This document shows positions 48,701 through 59,800 of a stretch of DNA of 64,000 nucleotides, piece by piece. Position numbers and translations under genes: made by a program. Source of the stretch: Kwoniella bestiolae CBS 10118 (taxonomy: Eukaryota; Basidiomycota; Tremellomycetes; Tremellales; Cryptococcaceae); assembly GCF_000512585.2 (NCBI RefSeq), contig NC_089243.1, forward strand, positions 434,001 through 498,000, read 5' to 3'. Below the pieces are notes generated by a model. It ran no database searches. It was given only the letters and a program-made list of their open reading frames with translations, and was not told where the DNA came from. How positions within the stretch are numbered: the first letter of the stretch is position 1; the number at the start of each line of letters is the position of its first letter.

Positions 48701-49719
48701 TGATGTGGCCGTTGGTGCTGCTTTGGCAGAGAATTCCTCTCTTGCCGCTCTGGCTGCTGCCATCTTCTGAGCTAATTTCGATAGTGGTTTTGACGCAGCA
48801 TCGGAGACCGGACTCTGGGTACCACTTGCCGGTGTAGATGGAGCAGGAGATTTGCTGGGTGTGACAGAGGAAGTATCGGTAGTTTGGGCAGCGGCAGCTT
48901 CCTTTCTCTTCTGAGCGAGTAGAGCAAGTTTGGATATTGGCTTTGACCCACTTTCGGACTGAATTGTCGAAGAGGTAGGTGCAGAGGAAGGAGCCGGGGA
49001 AGGTGAAGGTGAAGCCGAAGAACTCTGTTTTCTAGCCAGGGATAACCTTTGCAATGCCGTTAAGGGTGGTTGTGGGGAATCACTTGAGGATGATGAAGGT
49101 ATTGAGGAGAAGAGGTTTCTAGGCCGGCGACGAGGTTGTTCTCTTGGTGTGGGTCGGAGTGAAGGATGGGGAGCTTCGCCTGATGTGGACGAAGCTCAGC
49201 CGTGTGTTCGTGCTTGATAGGATATATGATATATGATTGCGAAGAGAGAATACTTTTGGCCTGAGATGCTGGGTAGAAATGGGGCACAAAATATACAATG
49301 ATACACGAAGACCGATGGAGACAGGAAATGCAGAAACAGACCAAGGAGGTCAAACTCACCTTTCTTCTCATAGTCCGTCCTCAACCAATGAACAGCCTTC
49401 TCCACGTCAAACCAATAATGCCATAGGGAATCGGCGATCGCATCATCCGATATAGGGGGTTTGATATCTTTCAATGCGTTTCTTGCGATAGGCATAGCTG
49501 ATGCCATTTGAGCTGTCACAAAAATAAGTAAGCTTGTTGAGCATCTCTTTGACGTGAACTACTGAGCTTACCTTGTTCTTCTTGGGAGTAACCTTCCTCC
49601 TCTTCATCGTTCATCTCGTCTGTATCACTATCTCGTCAGCTGTCATCTCATCAAAACGGAGAAGAAAGGGACAATTGACCATCGAGATCCATGTTTCTTA
49701 CGAATCTGTGTCTTGACAT
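45702..49719 (-). CDS. HBS1: Hbs1 ribosome-rescue GTPase (long isoform of HBS1/SKI7 gene)
   Basis: Eleven exons join in frame to 631 residues: 49680-49719, 49572-49619, 49360-49512, 47767-48147, 47475-47640, 47115-47379, 46769-46958, 46500-46682, 46108-46402, 45805-45953, 45702-45727. Hbs1 with Dom34/Pelota splits stalled 80S ribosomes in no-go and non-stop decay. The start MSRHRFVRNMDLDD and the helical N-domain (SDDAIADSLWHYWFDVEKAV) are typical. The eRF3/EF1A-like GTPase domain starts near residue 194: G1 GHVDAGKS (split by an intron after the first Gly), G2 GVTIDIATT, G3 DAPGHRDF, G4 NKMD. The end TIAAGVVTELL fits Hbs1. This isoform skips the exon at 48332-49179, joining phase-1 sites on both sides. 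The first donor, GTCAAT, is non-consensus. The 3' end is convergent with the Msd1-like gene. Confidence 0.9.
48332..49719 (-). CDS. SKI7: Ski7-like short isoform of the HBS1/SKI7 gene
   Basis: The first three HBS1 exons (49680-49719, 49572-49619, 49360-49512) can instead join an 848-nt exon at 48332-49179, also in phase 1. That exon ends in its own stop codon, giving about 362 residues with no GTPase domain. The exon encodes a Ser/Pro/Ala-rich linker with the repeated SKPISKLALLAQKRK and SKPLSKLAQKMAAARA. Near its C-terminus it carries RFEEAFAESPDEVVLRKRQG. Short HBS1 isoforms in animals, plants and fungi are Ski7 equivalents that bridge the cytoplasmic exosome and the SKI complex, and the SPD-x-V type motif resembles one I recall from those proteins. 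The exon has no good internal donor that would read on into the GTPase, so I infer mutually exclusive use. Splicing itself is inferred, not observed. Confidence 0.72.
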
Positions 49720-50197
49720 ATTGTAGAGGTGTTCTCAGGTGACAGTATTCGATGTGATAGAATGCAGTATTTGATCTGTTGATAAAAGAAGATGGATGAG
49801 AGATATAACTTGTTCAGTTTTCCTTTCTCTTTCTTTTTCAAAGTGAGATCGGGCTCTACGCGGGGAAATGGTGACGTAGCGGAATGACATGGAGATGAAC
49901 ACGTTCTCCGCAAAAACCATAAGCAAGGCAGCATGGCAGCCGCGTGGCTTTTATCTGCTTCCGCTTCCGGCATTGATTATGTGCGTCGAGGTTGTGACGT
50001 GGACGGATTGGGAAGATAAGGCACAGCACAGTGCATACAGCATACAGAGTGAGAGTTGAATGAGAACAAGATATATAAACGTTGATCAACAGCCTTCAAC
50101 AATCCTCAACATCCCTCAACGCATCTCAACTTATACTTCATCCCCATAAGACCCATTGTATCCCCTTAACAACCCTTACAGAGCAATACGAGCCAAA
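49720..50197. promoter_or_regulatory. Divergent promoter region, HBS1 / TVP15
   Basis: 478 bp between divergent start codons. The segment just before TVP15 is pyrimidine-rich (repeated CCTCAAC and ATCTCAAC). No defined element was recognised. Confidence 0.5.
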
Positions 50198-51222
50198 ATG
50201 GAAGCTATCAGACAGAACCCAGCAGAGTTATTCAGGTGAGTCGCACAACTCTGTCCAGCTCATAGTTTATTCACCCTGTCAATTGATTTGGATTCAAGCT
50301 GATGCAGTATGTTGTTGTAGGATTGTGAATATGTAAGTCGAGTGGACCCAACGCTGCATACACACAGACGATATCGAACAGCACTTATAGTCTGTGCATG
50401 AACGATAAAGCTGATGGATGCATATCGTGTAGCGGAGTAGGAGGTTTCGCCGTAGCCGGAGGAATAGGTTCACTCATCAATCATTCCTTCTCGAGTATCA
50501 TCATTGGTATATATGAAGTACTGTGAGTAGTATCACCTACAATCATATTGCACTATATCCACACTACCGACGTATTCAATCCCAATTCACCCCCCGCTAT
50601 CAAATTCCCCTTCCAGAGAGAGTTGTAGCTGATAATGTTGCAACACAGTATCGGGGCACTCATCATCTTCCTTGAGATCCGAGCACCCACAGAAGAACAC
50701 AAAGCATTAGTTCACAAATATGCAAGTTTCATGCATTCCTTCATCGGACGAGGTGTCTGTGAGTTTTGAACCTTTCTAAACTCCCTATGTATCCTGTCAA
50801 GTAAATACTGATGATTGGTTGGATATAGTCTACCTCTTACTCGGTGTTCTTATGCTCAAGTAAGCTGCTTTCAGGATTGTGATTCTCAACCAACATCAGC
50901 TGATATTTGTACAGTTACTACACCATCCTCTACGTTTGCGGTACGGTCGTAGGATTTGTGGGATTAGCATATATCGGGTTGAACTTTGTTCAGATGTTTG
51001 AAGCGCCTTCGTGAGTCATTCATCGGCTCGAACTCAATTTTTGACCCAATCGCGCAGACGAGGCCTCGTTGTTCCACCTTTCCCATCATTAATGGTCCAT
51101 GTCCATATGACAATAGCTGCTTGTGGATCAGATCGCTGACGGCATATAACACTTGTAGGACTATGCAACCTCCCAACACTGATCCTGAATCCCAACCAGT
51201 CTGGCAAGGACCTACCGAGTAG
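50198..51222 (+). CDS. TVP15: Golgi membrane protein Tvp15 (COPI-associated family)
   Basis: Seven exons (50198-50235, 50321-50332, 50433-50522, 50649-50758, 50829-50859, 50915-51010, 51159-51222) give 146 residues, close to yeast Tvp15 (143). The protein is four hydrophobic helices with short loops: GGFAVAGGIGSLI, IGALIIFLEIRAPTEEHK, GRGVFYLLLGVLMLNYYTIL and VVGFVGLAYIGLNFV. The family is found in Tlg2-containing late-Golgi vesicles, and its function is not well defined. The second exon is only 12 nt. Assignment rests on size, topology and the EIRAPTEEHK-like loop followed by a RGxxYLxxG motif; a related Tvp18-type protein is the main alternative. Confidence 0.78.
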
Positions 51223-51698
51223 AGAACATCACATGTGCAGAGCTAGACCCTCTCCCTAACAATTCCGATTATCTCGCCTAGCTGCTCTTCTCCTGTTAGA
51301 TGGAGAAGTTCCCTTGTCTATATGTCTTGTTGATACCTTTTCACCCGTATAACACCTTGCAATTTACCAATAAAATAGATTTTGGCCATCAATTAGATAT
51401 CAATGAGAATGCTTATATACCATTAAAAAGAGAAGAGAAGATTTGCGATGAATTGATTATATCCCATTGATCTGTTGATGTTACCGTTATCTATTCCCGA
51501 ATCCGCTTACGGTAATGACCGCATCTCAGATGGCGTGGTACCATCGGTCAAATCCGTCAATCCCGTAGACCCGTATCTAAGCAAAAAGGTCTTAAGTCTA
51601 GTCGTATATAAACATAAGAGTACTCGTACTGATCGCACTGCTTTATCTCTATCCTTACCTCTATCACCTGAGCTTAGTAAACGTCCCAAGAAAGCAAC
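51223..51698. other. Intergenic region, TVP15 to CPS1
   Basis: 476 bp between tandem plus-strand genes. The TVP15 3' UTR comes first and the CPS1 promoter follows. Nothing specific was recognised. Confidence 0.5.
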
Positions 51699-54558
51699 AT
51701 GTCCGAGAAATCCCTGTCCACCCCTTCCCCCTCACTCCCTCTCCCCGCCCATTCCTACGCACACGGGATCAAGCGCAAATCACAAAACCCCAAGATCCTC
51801 CTCGGTGTGCTATTCCTCCTAGCTACCTTGTTCAATTTCGGTCCATCCATCTCGTCCCTCAATCCACTCAAGAACGACTTGGGGTTCGTCGATGATGGCA
51901 GATGGGAGGACCAATTCGACCAAGGTGATTTGGATAAATGGTCGAAATGCCCCGGACAGCCTAAGGCGTTGTTTCCTAATTCCACTTGGGAATTGAGTGA
52001 GGAGGAGAAGAAGAGGGTGGTAGATACGTTCTCGAAGGCTGTTGTGAGTCTCTCCTTCACATCATACCCCATGTACTCATGAGCAGACGAGGACAAGGGC
52101 AAATGTTCTGCAGTAAGAAGACGTCATGTGGTCAGGTAGGTGCTGATGCAACTCTCGCAGCAAATCCCTACTGAGTCATTCGACGATAATGGAGAACCCA
52201 ACGAGGATCCAAGGTGGAAACCGTTCTTTGATTTCCAAGCGTGGCTGGAAGATACTTTCCCTCTTGCGTGAGTCTTATGCTAAGCTGCTCTCGACACATG
52301 CCGTCAGTCAGTCCAAGCTGATCATTGTGGGACTCTAGTCATACAACAGCCAAGATCGAGTATATCAATAGTACGTAGTCAGCTAAACGACCAACATGGT
52401 TCATACCCCTTGAGCGTTAGCCAAAGCTGATGATCTGTCCCGTGCATAGCTCTTGGTATTCTAGCCACTTTCGAGGGAAGTGATCCATCTCTCAAACCAT
52501 TATTACTGTAAGTGGTTCACTGTCCTCACACACATATACAATATGGAAGCTGATGGTACCCAATCAACCGTAGCATGTCGCACTATGATGTCGTCCCTGC
52601 TCCACCCAGTACGTTCGACAGATGGACCCACCCTCCGTTTTCGGGGTACAACGATGGCGAGTACATCTGGGGTCGAGGAGCAGGCGATGATAAGCCTTTA
52701 CTAGTTGCTCAATGTAAGTGAGCGGTTTTCCCCGACCATGAGATTCCTCCAAGGATTCTCAAAGAAAGGACTCGTCGTCATGTCTTCTGTTGAGATTGAT
52801 TATCTGATACTTCCGATTATAGGGGTCGCAATAACCAACCTCCTCGAGAAAGGCTTCAAGCCCCGCCGAACTATCATCTTCTCTCACGGCAACGACGAGG
52901 AAGAAGTCTTCGCGCGAAGGGGTCAAGGGCACATTGCTCCGTTCCTCGAAGAGAGGTACGGGAAAGATGGGTTGTTGATGGTCATTGATGAAGGTAGTGG
53001 GTTGATCGATGATGTGAGTGTATTCATCGGAATGTGCGGGGCGACTCTTCCGCTTGTACTTCGTATACCGTCTTCTACGTAGGAAAGCAAAGCTGATGTT
53101 CGATGAGATGGTCAGTTCTACGGCGCACCGTTTGCTATTCCCGGTATGGGCGAGAAAGGATATATGGACATACTTGTGAGTTTAGTTTTTTGCTTGGCTA
53201 AACCTGGTGGGCGACGGATCAACAGCTAATGTTATCTCTCACGCTACAGATCTCAGTCGGTACTGCTGGAGGTGTAAGTATCAGCTAGGCAGTACGGAAT
53301 AGCTAACTCAGCTAACGACGGGTGTGATCGTCGCTTAGCACTCCTCTGTACCACCTGCTCATAGTGGTATTGGTATTATGTCACAAGTCGTCTCCGCTCT
53401 AGAAGATAACCCTTTCCCTACCAAGGTGAGTTGCTTCTCTTCACGATCATCCATACATCGGATCAAGAAGCACAAGGTCCAGTTCGAACATCTCAAATAT
53501 TTGAATCTTTCATTGGACTGCTCCTCAGCATAAAAATAAGTAACCAAACAAAACTTCGATGTCTCGTGCTAATCTCCAACACCCTCCTAGCTCACCCCCG
53601 CCTCACCCCTCCTAACATCCCTAGAATGCGCCCTCTCCCATTCCCCCTCCCTTCCCTCGCACTACTCCAAGCTCCTCAAAAACGAAGGACCCAAATCATT
53701 CCCCAAGCTCGCCAACGTCCTAGCTAAAGAGTCGTTGCAGAGAAAAGCAATGGTAGGAACCACAACAGCCGTAGACGTAATCAACGGAGGAGTGAAAGTG
53801 AACGCCCTACCTGAGGTGGTAGATACCCTTATCAACTTCCGAATAGATTTCACAGAATCTATCAATTCCACTCAAACCCATGTGAACAAGCTTGTCTCCC
53901 ACATTGCCAAACGGAACGGATTGACATATCATGGTTTCGAGGGGAAGAAGAAAGAGGAGTTGGGAGGGAAGTATATCTCGGTGGAGTTGTTGGGGTTACC
54001 GCTTGAGCCTGCACCTAGGACTCCGGCCGAGGGTGGGGTGTGGGAGTTGTTTGCGGGGACTGTCAAGTGAGTTTGATCTCTGCTCTAATCCCTGGGTGCA
54101 GAAGGGGATGACATAAAGGAGATGGTGGTTATTGATGTAATTTGCCATCTGTTAGGGCCGTTGCTCCTGGTCCTAATGGCGAGGAACGAATCGTTACTCC
54201 ATATGCCTCAACGTGAGTGCTGTAACGCTGATATCTTCACATTTGCACTTCAAGAAATGGGAAGTCCAAGCTGATCTTGCTCGTTCTGATGAAATGTACA
54301 GCGGAAATACCGACTGTAAGATGTACTACAACCTCACCAAGAACGTCTATAGGTTCATGGGATCCCCCGCTTCGGCAAGTTTCAACGCTGTGAGTAATCA
54401 ATCATCCCGTCACTTGCTACACCCCTTCGTGTTACTTGCTGATCTTGCTTGCATAGCACACCGTCGACGAGAAATTCGCCATTGAGGGGTATTTCCAAAT
54501 CATCAAATGGGTTCACGCTATCATCCAGAATTCTGATTCGTATGCTGGTGAAGAGTAA
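51699..54558 (+). CDS. CPS1: Vacuolar carboxypeptidase S (peptidase M20)
   Basis: Thirteen exons join in frame to 588 residues: 51699-52043, 52161-52267, 52339-52370, 52450-52507, 52574-52713, 52823-53013, 53116-53175, 53250-53273, 53339-53425, 53591-54066, 54156-54212, 54302-54389, 54457-54558. The zinc enzyme releases C-terminal residues from peptides in the vacuole. A short cytosolic tail and one membrane anchor (LLGVLFLLATLFNFG, about residues 34-48) fit sorting as a type II membrane precursor. M20 metal ligands and catalytic residues are visible: SHYDVVP, GRGAGDDK, the GNDEEE pair and VIDEGSG, plus GTAGGHSSVPPAHSGI of the dimerisation lobe and the late His in HTVDEKFAIEG. Several sequons agree with lumenal glycosylation. 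It is a clear Cps1 homologue. Confidence 0.93.
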
Positions 54559-54856
54559 GAATAAGTCAAGCAGGAGAAAGAAAGTCATTTGGTGGTGTTG
54601 TCCAGTGAAAGCGATGGAGGAGAAGCGCAGTGAGGTAACGATGTATAGACGAGTCGGCTACGGATCAGATGAAACAAGAAAGGACTGTTTACGTTTATAG
54701 ACAATTTGTTTTTGTTTCAAAGATTTGAATTACACCGGAAATAGAGTATATGCATATTTGGATATTGAATGTCTGGTTAGAGGTAATTGATCCGAGTGAG
54801 GTCTGCTACCAAAGGTTGCCAGAGTTCTGCGATCATATGACATTCAGCGACCTCTC

Positions 54857-56357
54857 CTAAGAAGCTGGCTGTTGGAGTAAGACAATACAAATCGAGACTG
54901 ATGACTTACCCCTTGTGGAGCCTGCTTCTTTCCTCCTTGAGGTGCTCGTGAGGAGGCTCGGTCGGCTTCTGTCTCTTCATCGTAGCCGCCGAAGACTGAG
55001 ACAAACGCGTAAAATTAGTATTCCTCGTCTTTGTGCATATTCACATCTTCACTGAAAGGGTGTAGCGATCAGAAACAGTCAACTCACGAGCTGCACCCAT
55101 CGAAGAAGCACCACCTGGACCTGATAGATACCAAAGTTAAGTCCAAGTCAGCCAAGCGACCTGGTGTTGTGTGTAGATCCCCAATGTAATCAACCCGGAA
55201 CTTTGACCCTACTCACCCTCCCTAACCTTCCTGGTAGGTCTGAACCCATGAGCAGGGTTCGACACCCTCTCCCTCTCGGCCTGGGCCCTGTCATCCTCAA
55301 TGTGCGCACCCCCATCTCTAACAGGTTCAGCATGCACCCTCATCCTCTCCAATCGTTCCACTTCTACGTCGACCCCATCCCCGCCATCTCGGGGAGGAGC
55401 GAGGGAGAGCGCATCTTCCTCTTCGTACTCTTCGCCGAAGAGCTGGATGGACTGTTTGCCTCCGGGCGGATCTCGCACTTTACGAGAGGGGCGAGGGACC
55501 GTGGTTCGGTTGGAGGGGAGGGAGGAGGCTTCAGTAGTTGGGTCGCCTATTTCTGCCTGCGGTTGGTCAAAGTGATATCAGCTACATGGACCCATCGGCG
55601 ATGAAAAATCGTTCTGATGATGAAATCGACAGTAACATCATCGAGGAACGTGTCGTGATGGATGATTTGTGATATGTGTGATATATGTGAGGAAATGGTC
55701 CTGACCCACCTCGACAAGATCCGCTACAGCAGCATCCGTAGCTGCCTGACTGAACCTACCGAAGGTAGCGTATTCTGCACCCAAATGAAGCCGTCAGCTT
55801 TTGGGTTTCACTACGAACCAATCCGACAGCGGACTTTGTGGGCTGGCGATTGAAGTGAAATCATCACTGACTGGGTAATTTGGAAATTTCACTGAAGTTC
55901 TGATTGACAGTTACGCCTGCTGATCTGTTTATATACCTCAGCATCAGCTTGTTCCAATCGTACAGTGTCGTCGATGAGCCGGAAGCTGAGCGGTGTTTTA
56001 AAACAGAAGGAGAACAAAGACGTACTTTAGGAATTCCAGTAATGATCGTTTGGAGAATACGATCTTGTCGCTATTTCCAGGTATCAATCAGCTCAGTTCC
56101 CCCTTGTCCCCATTTCATGTACAATCCATGCAGCGGAGTAGTATGGAAACAGCTGACACTCACTTGTCCCAGTTCATCATTCCTTTTCCCCATCGAAAGA
56201 ATCAGATGATACGGTCCTTCTCCAATTATGACAGGTTGAGCTTACCGATTGTTCCACCCCTAAAACATACAGCGTTTGAGCATAAGCTCATATTCCACTA
56301 CGTCTACGTTATCATTCCGGAAGAAGAGCAAGCTTACCAAGTCTTAGGAGCATCCAT
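54857..56357 (-). CDS. Small protein with two RKVR-x-PGG repeats (HN1/Jupiter-like motif)
   Basis: Ten exons join in frame to 228 residues: 56338-56357, 56246-56259, 56164-56182, 56026-56070, 55872-55924, 55710-55774, 55217-55556, 55088-55120, 54910-54995, 54857-54868. The N-terminus is MDAPKTWGGTIGMMNWDNDK, then VFSKRSLLEFLKSAGVTVNQ. The main recognisable feature is a repeat: SRKVRDPPGGKQSIQLFGEE in the middle and TRKVREGPGGASSMGAALFG near the end, each followed by acidic residues. This recalls the RxxPPGGxS motif of animal HN1/Jupiter microtubule-associated proteins, but homology is not established. Between the repeats lies a charged helix. Most exons are tiny, including 14 and 19 nt. The terminal 12-nt exon and the exact start are the least certain parts. 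Confidence 0.65.
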
Positions 56358-56860
56358 CTCGAACGGATGGATAGGAGTAAAAGTGGATGCTTGGCTGTAT
56401 TGTTGGTCGATCGTTGAACGTAGTCCCGGCTTATCAGCTACTTTACCTTCTCCTGCATCATGCAGGTGTGATTCTTATACATACTCTTTTCTCTCGCCTG
56501 ACATCTTGACTGAGTGTATATGTGACTAGATGAATACGTTTGTAAATGGTAAACGTTTGATGACAAGTAAGAAAATCAAAAGATATGTGGTTCATGTTTT
56601 GTATGTGGTTATGTGGTTCCGTCGCGTCTATTTGCAAGTCGGTTGCTACGGTGCGTGATGATCCGTGCGTCATCTGGAGAAATCAACTTTACGTTATATG
56701 TTATTGTGACACTTGCGTTCCCTGCCTCATACTACCAAAACGATCATCACTTCATGCTTATAGACTTGGTCCAGGCAAACTCCAAAATGCAATACATATT
56801 CATGCAAGAAGCCAATATCATATCTCCAACATCATGCTATATCACCCCGAAAGAACGAGA
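56358..56860. other. Intergenic region between two minus-strand genes
   Basis: 503 bp holding the THO2 3' UTR and the promoter of the PGG-repeat gene. Plus-strand ORFs here run antisense over both genes and have no recognisable content. Confidence 0.5.
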
Positions 56861-59800
56861 TCACTTATCCCTCGCTCCTCCCATAGCACTCTCAAACAAC
56901 CTCCCACCCGGTCCACCTTCTCTCCGTCCACTACCACCCCTAGCCCGCTCACGGTCAATCTTCACTCTCTTTGATGCGCCGGGAGACTCTTCTCTAGTCG
57001 GAGCTGATGATTCTATCCGAAAGAACATGATCAGCAAATGACACCAGGTCCAGTTGGGATCAGAGCGAAACACGAACTCACCTTCCAAAGCCCTCTTTCG
57101 GGGATCACTCTCCCTCTCTCTTTCTCTCGGATGAGATTGCTCAGAAGACCTAGTCCTACTGGGAGATACCCTCCTCTCCCTTTCCCTATCAGAAGGCGCA
57201 GCGCCCATCCTCTGCGCTAGACTTGGGGCCCTCCCACTCCCACTAGGCGGAGCAGGCGAGTTGGTACCCGCTCCAGGACGTGGCGGGAGAGCATGAGCCA
57301 ATCTATTTGCGTTAGCAGGTGTTGTCGAAGAAGGGGGAAGAGAAGATCGAGTCTGTCTAGGTGCCTCTACGATCCTATCATTCGATGTACCGCTCGATTC
57401 AGGCTTGGAGGGGAGTGGTGGGAGTAATTCTCTTGGTGCAGTGTTGGTATCTCTCTTAGGTGTTCGATCACCACTGCCATTTCCATTGACCGGAGCTGGA
57501 GCCGAAGGAGGCGCAGGACTTCGCCTATTACTTGATGGTGCCCTTACTTCCCTCTCTCTATCATTCCGAGGGGGTCCTCCACGTCTACCACTCTCCCTCT
57601 CACGATCATCTCGTTCCTTGTGATCCCTTTCCCTCCTCTCCTTGTCTCTTTCGCGATCATCATGTCTTCTATCCCTGTCCCTCTCTCGATCCCTCTCTCG
57701 ATCACGTCGGGGAGGTTCGTCAATCCTCCTAGGTTCCTCATCCCTCTTCCTCTTTTCACCTCTGTCATCCCTCTCCCTCTCCCTCTCTTTCTCTCTGGTA
57801 CTTCGTTCCTTCGTATCTCTACTACTTCCTTTCTTATCATCCTCTCGGCGAGAGTGAGTGGCATCTCTGGATCCACGTCGAGATTCTCGTCGATCGTCCG
57901 TAGACGAGGCAGCAAGTCTATCATGTCTTGCTTGGAGTAGATCTTCCTGTTTCCTCCTATCTTTGTCTTCTTCAGTAGGTGCAGCGGTAGTTGAAGATTC
58001 ACGAGGCTTATCTCGTTCCCTATCATCCCTCCTCCTTCTATCTCTGTCCCTGTCCCTATCTCGATCGCGATCCCTATCATCTCTGTCTCTCCTACTTGAT
58101 CGTCGAGATCCTACACTAGCTTTCGACTCGACACTTCCACTCCTATGTGTTCGAGTCGCAGGAGCTGGAGAAGCTCGTCTGGAGGATGATGGAGTCGGTG
58201 ATTTGGCTCTAGGTGGCTCAACAGGTGTGGCAGGGGCGGAGGCTACGGTAGGTGCAGGGGAAGGAGCGGGCGAAGCTGAAGAAGGTGGAGGAGCAGGTCG
58301 CTTGATACCGAATTTCTTGGCTCGAGCAGCAGCACGAGCTTCGTCGACGGACAAGTCCGAAGGGGGACCCATTGATGCGGCTGCAGGTCCGCTGGGAGTG
58401 CGAGCTGCCGGACCGGTTGGGGTAGGAGGGTTCCGTCCGTCAGACACTGATCGAGTAGTCGAGGGGCCAGTTGGAGCTGCGGAAGCCCGGGTATGTCGAG
58501 GTGCAGCAGGGGGAGATGTGGGTTTTGCAGGAGATGCTGCGCGGGAAGCGACTGGCGTCGATGCTTTCGGACTTGAAGCAGAAGGTTCAGGTGTGCCCCT
58601 ATATCATGTGATCAGCTCGGTTTCAAGATGGCGACACACATGGACAAAGACCTACTTGATTTCTTCCTTCACAGCAGGAGGGATGGCACTAGCAGAAACT
58701 TTTCTACTCTCTTCCAACTTCTGACGTATCTTCTCACGATCAGCTACAGTAGGAGCGGTCGAGACAGGCGTATTACCGCCATTGGTCGCAGCTTGTGGCG
58801 TCGAATCTCCATTGGTGGGAGCAGGACTATCAGTACCTCGAGGTCCAGTAGGTACGCTCTTAGCTTGAGAGGCTTGTGCATTTCGCTGACCGCCAGGCTA
58901 ATACATATTTGAGGTCAGCTTCCATGCACACAACTTAGATATGGATGAAGGACATACATGGAACTTGGCAGGTGTAACATATGGTCTGACCTCTTGTCGT
59001 TTCTTCAAACCCGTCAAGAACCTGCCGATACACGTCAGCTGAGGGAAGCCACCGGTCAGAAGCGAAGTCACTCACGAAAGACACATCATCTTGAGATCAT
59101 TAGGGATCTCCCCATTCTCGCCGCTTTGCAACTTCCTAACAGCCTGTTCCACCGATTTACCATTACTGTCCATAGCAGGGAAGAACTTGATGATCTGCAA
59201 AGCAACGATAATAGCATTTTTGTTGTGCATGAACTCCGCTTCGGACCAACATGATACCAGTGCCTTTTGGGACGATGACCAATCAGCTCAAACCCGACTA
59301 TGGCCTTCTATCACTCAACAACTCAAAAAAAGGTCCGCTCACCCTTGTAAGAACACCATGACATTTCGCATGGAAATTCTTAAACTCAGTCCACCTCATT
59401 GGTCTGAGCGATTCCGTTGGTTTATTTCTATAAAACATCCCAGGTAAAGGTTTCGGTTCGTCTTCACCGTCCTTTTTGGGCGTTTCAGGTAATCCCAGGG
59501 CTTCCACTCTATACTTTTTCTCATCCCTATGCCAAGCATCTAAATCCGTCAGGATAGCAGCCAGACATCGCCCAAGATTTCGCGCTTCACTATCTGTACA
59601 TGAGAATATGCACGCAGCGAGATTATCGCTGAAGAAGTTGTTGTACGCGAACAAGGTTGAGAACCCAGTCGTACCGAGATCGTGAGCTGTTCTGATGAAT
59701 TTGGCGACGAAGACTGCGTCGCAAGGTGATAAGATTGCTCGAGGGTAGAAACAATACTGATGGAGTTGAGCGGCCAATTTCATTTGATTGCCTTTCTTCC

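Noticed and set aside
56221..56246. 26-nt intron in the PGG-repeat gene
   Set aside because: A GTAAGC...GGAG span could be read as a 26-nt intron, but that is below plausible size and a 71-nt intron closes the frame into the next exon.
57858..58724. 288-codon plus-strand ORF rich in Ser/Leu/Arg
   Set aside because: It is the antisense shadow of the THO2 Arg-Asp repeat region; repeat composition keeps several frames open.
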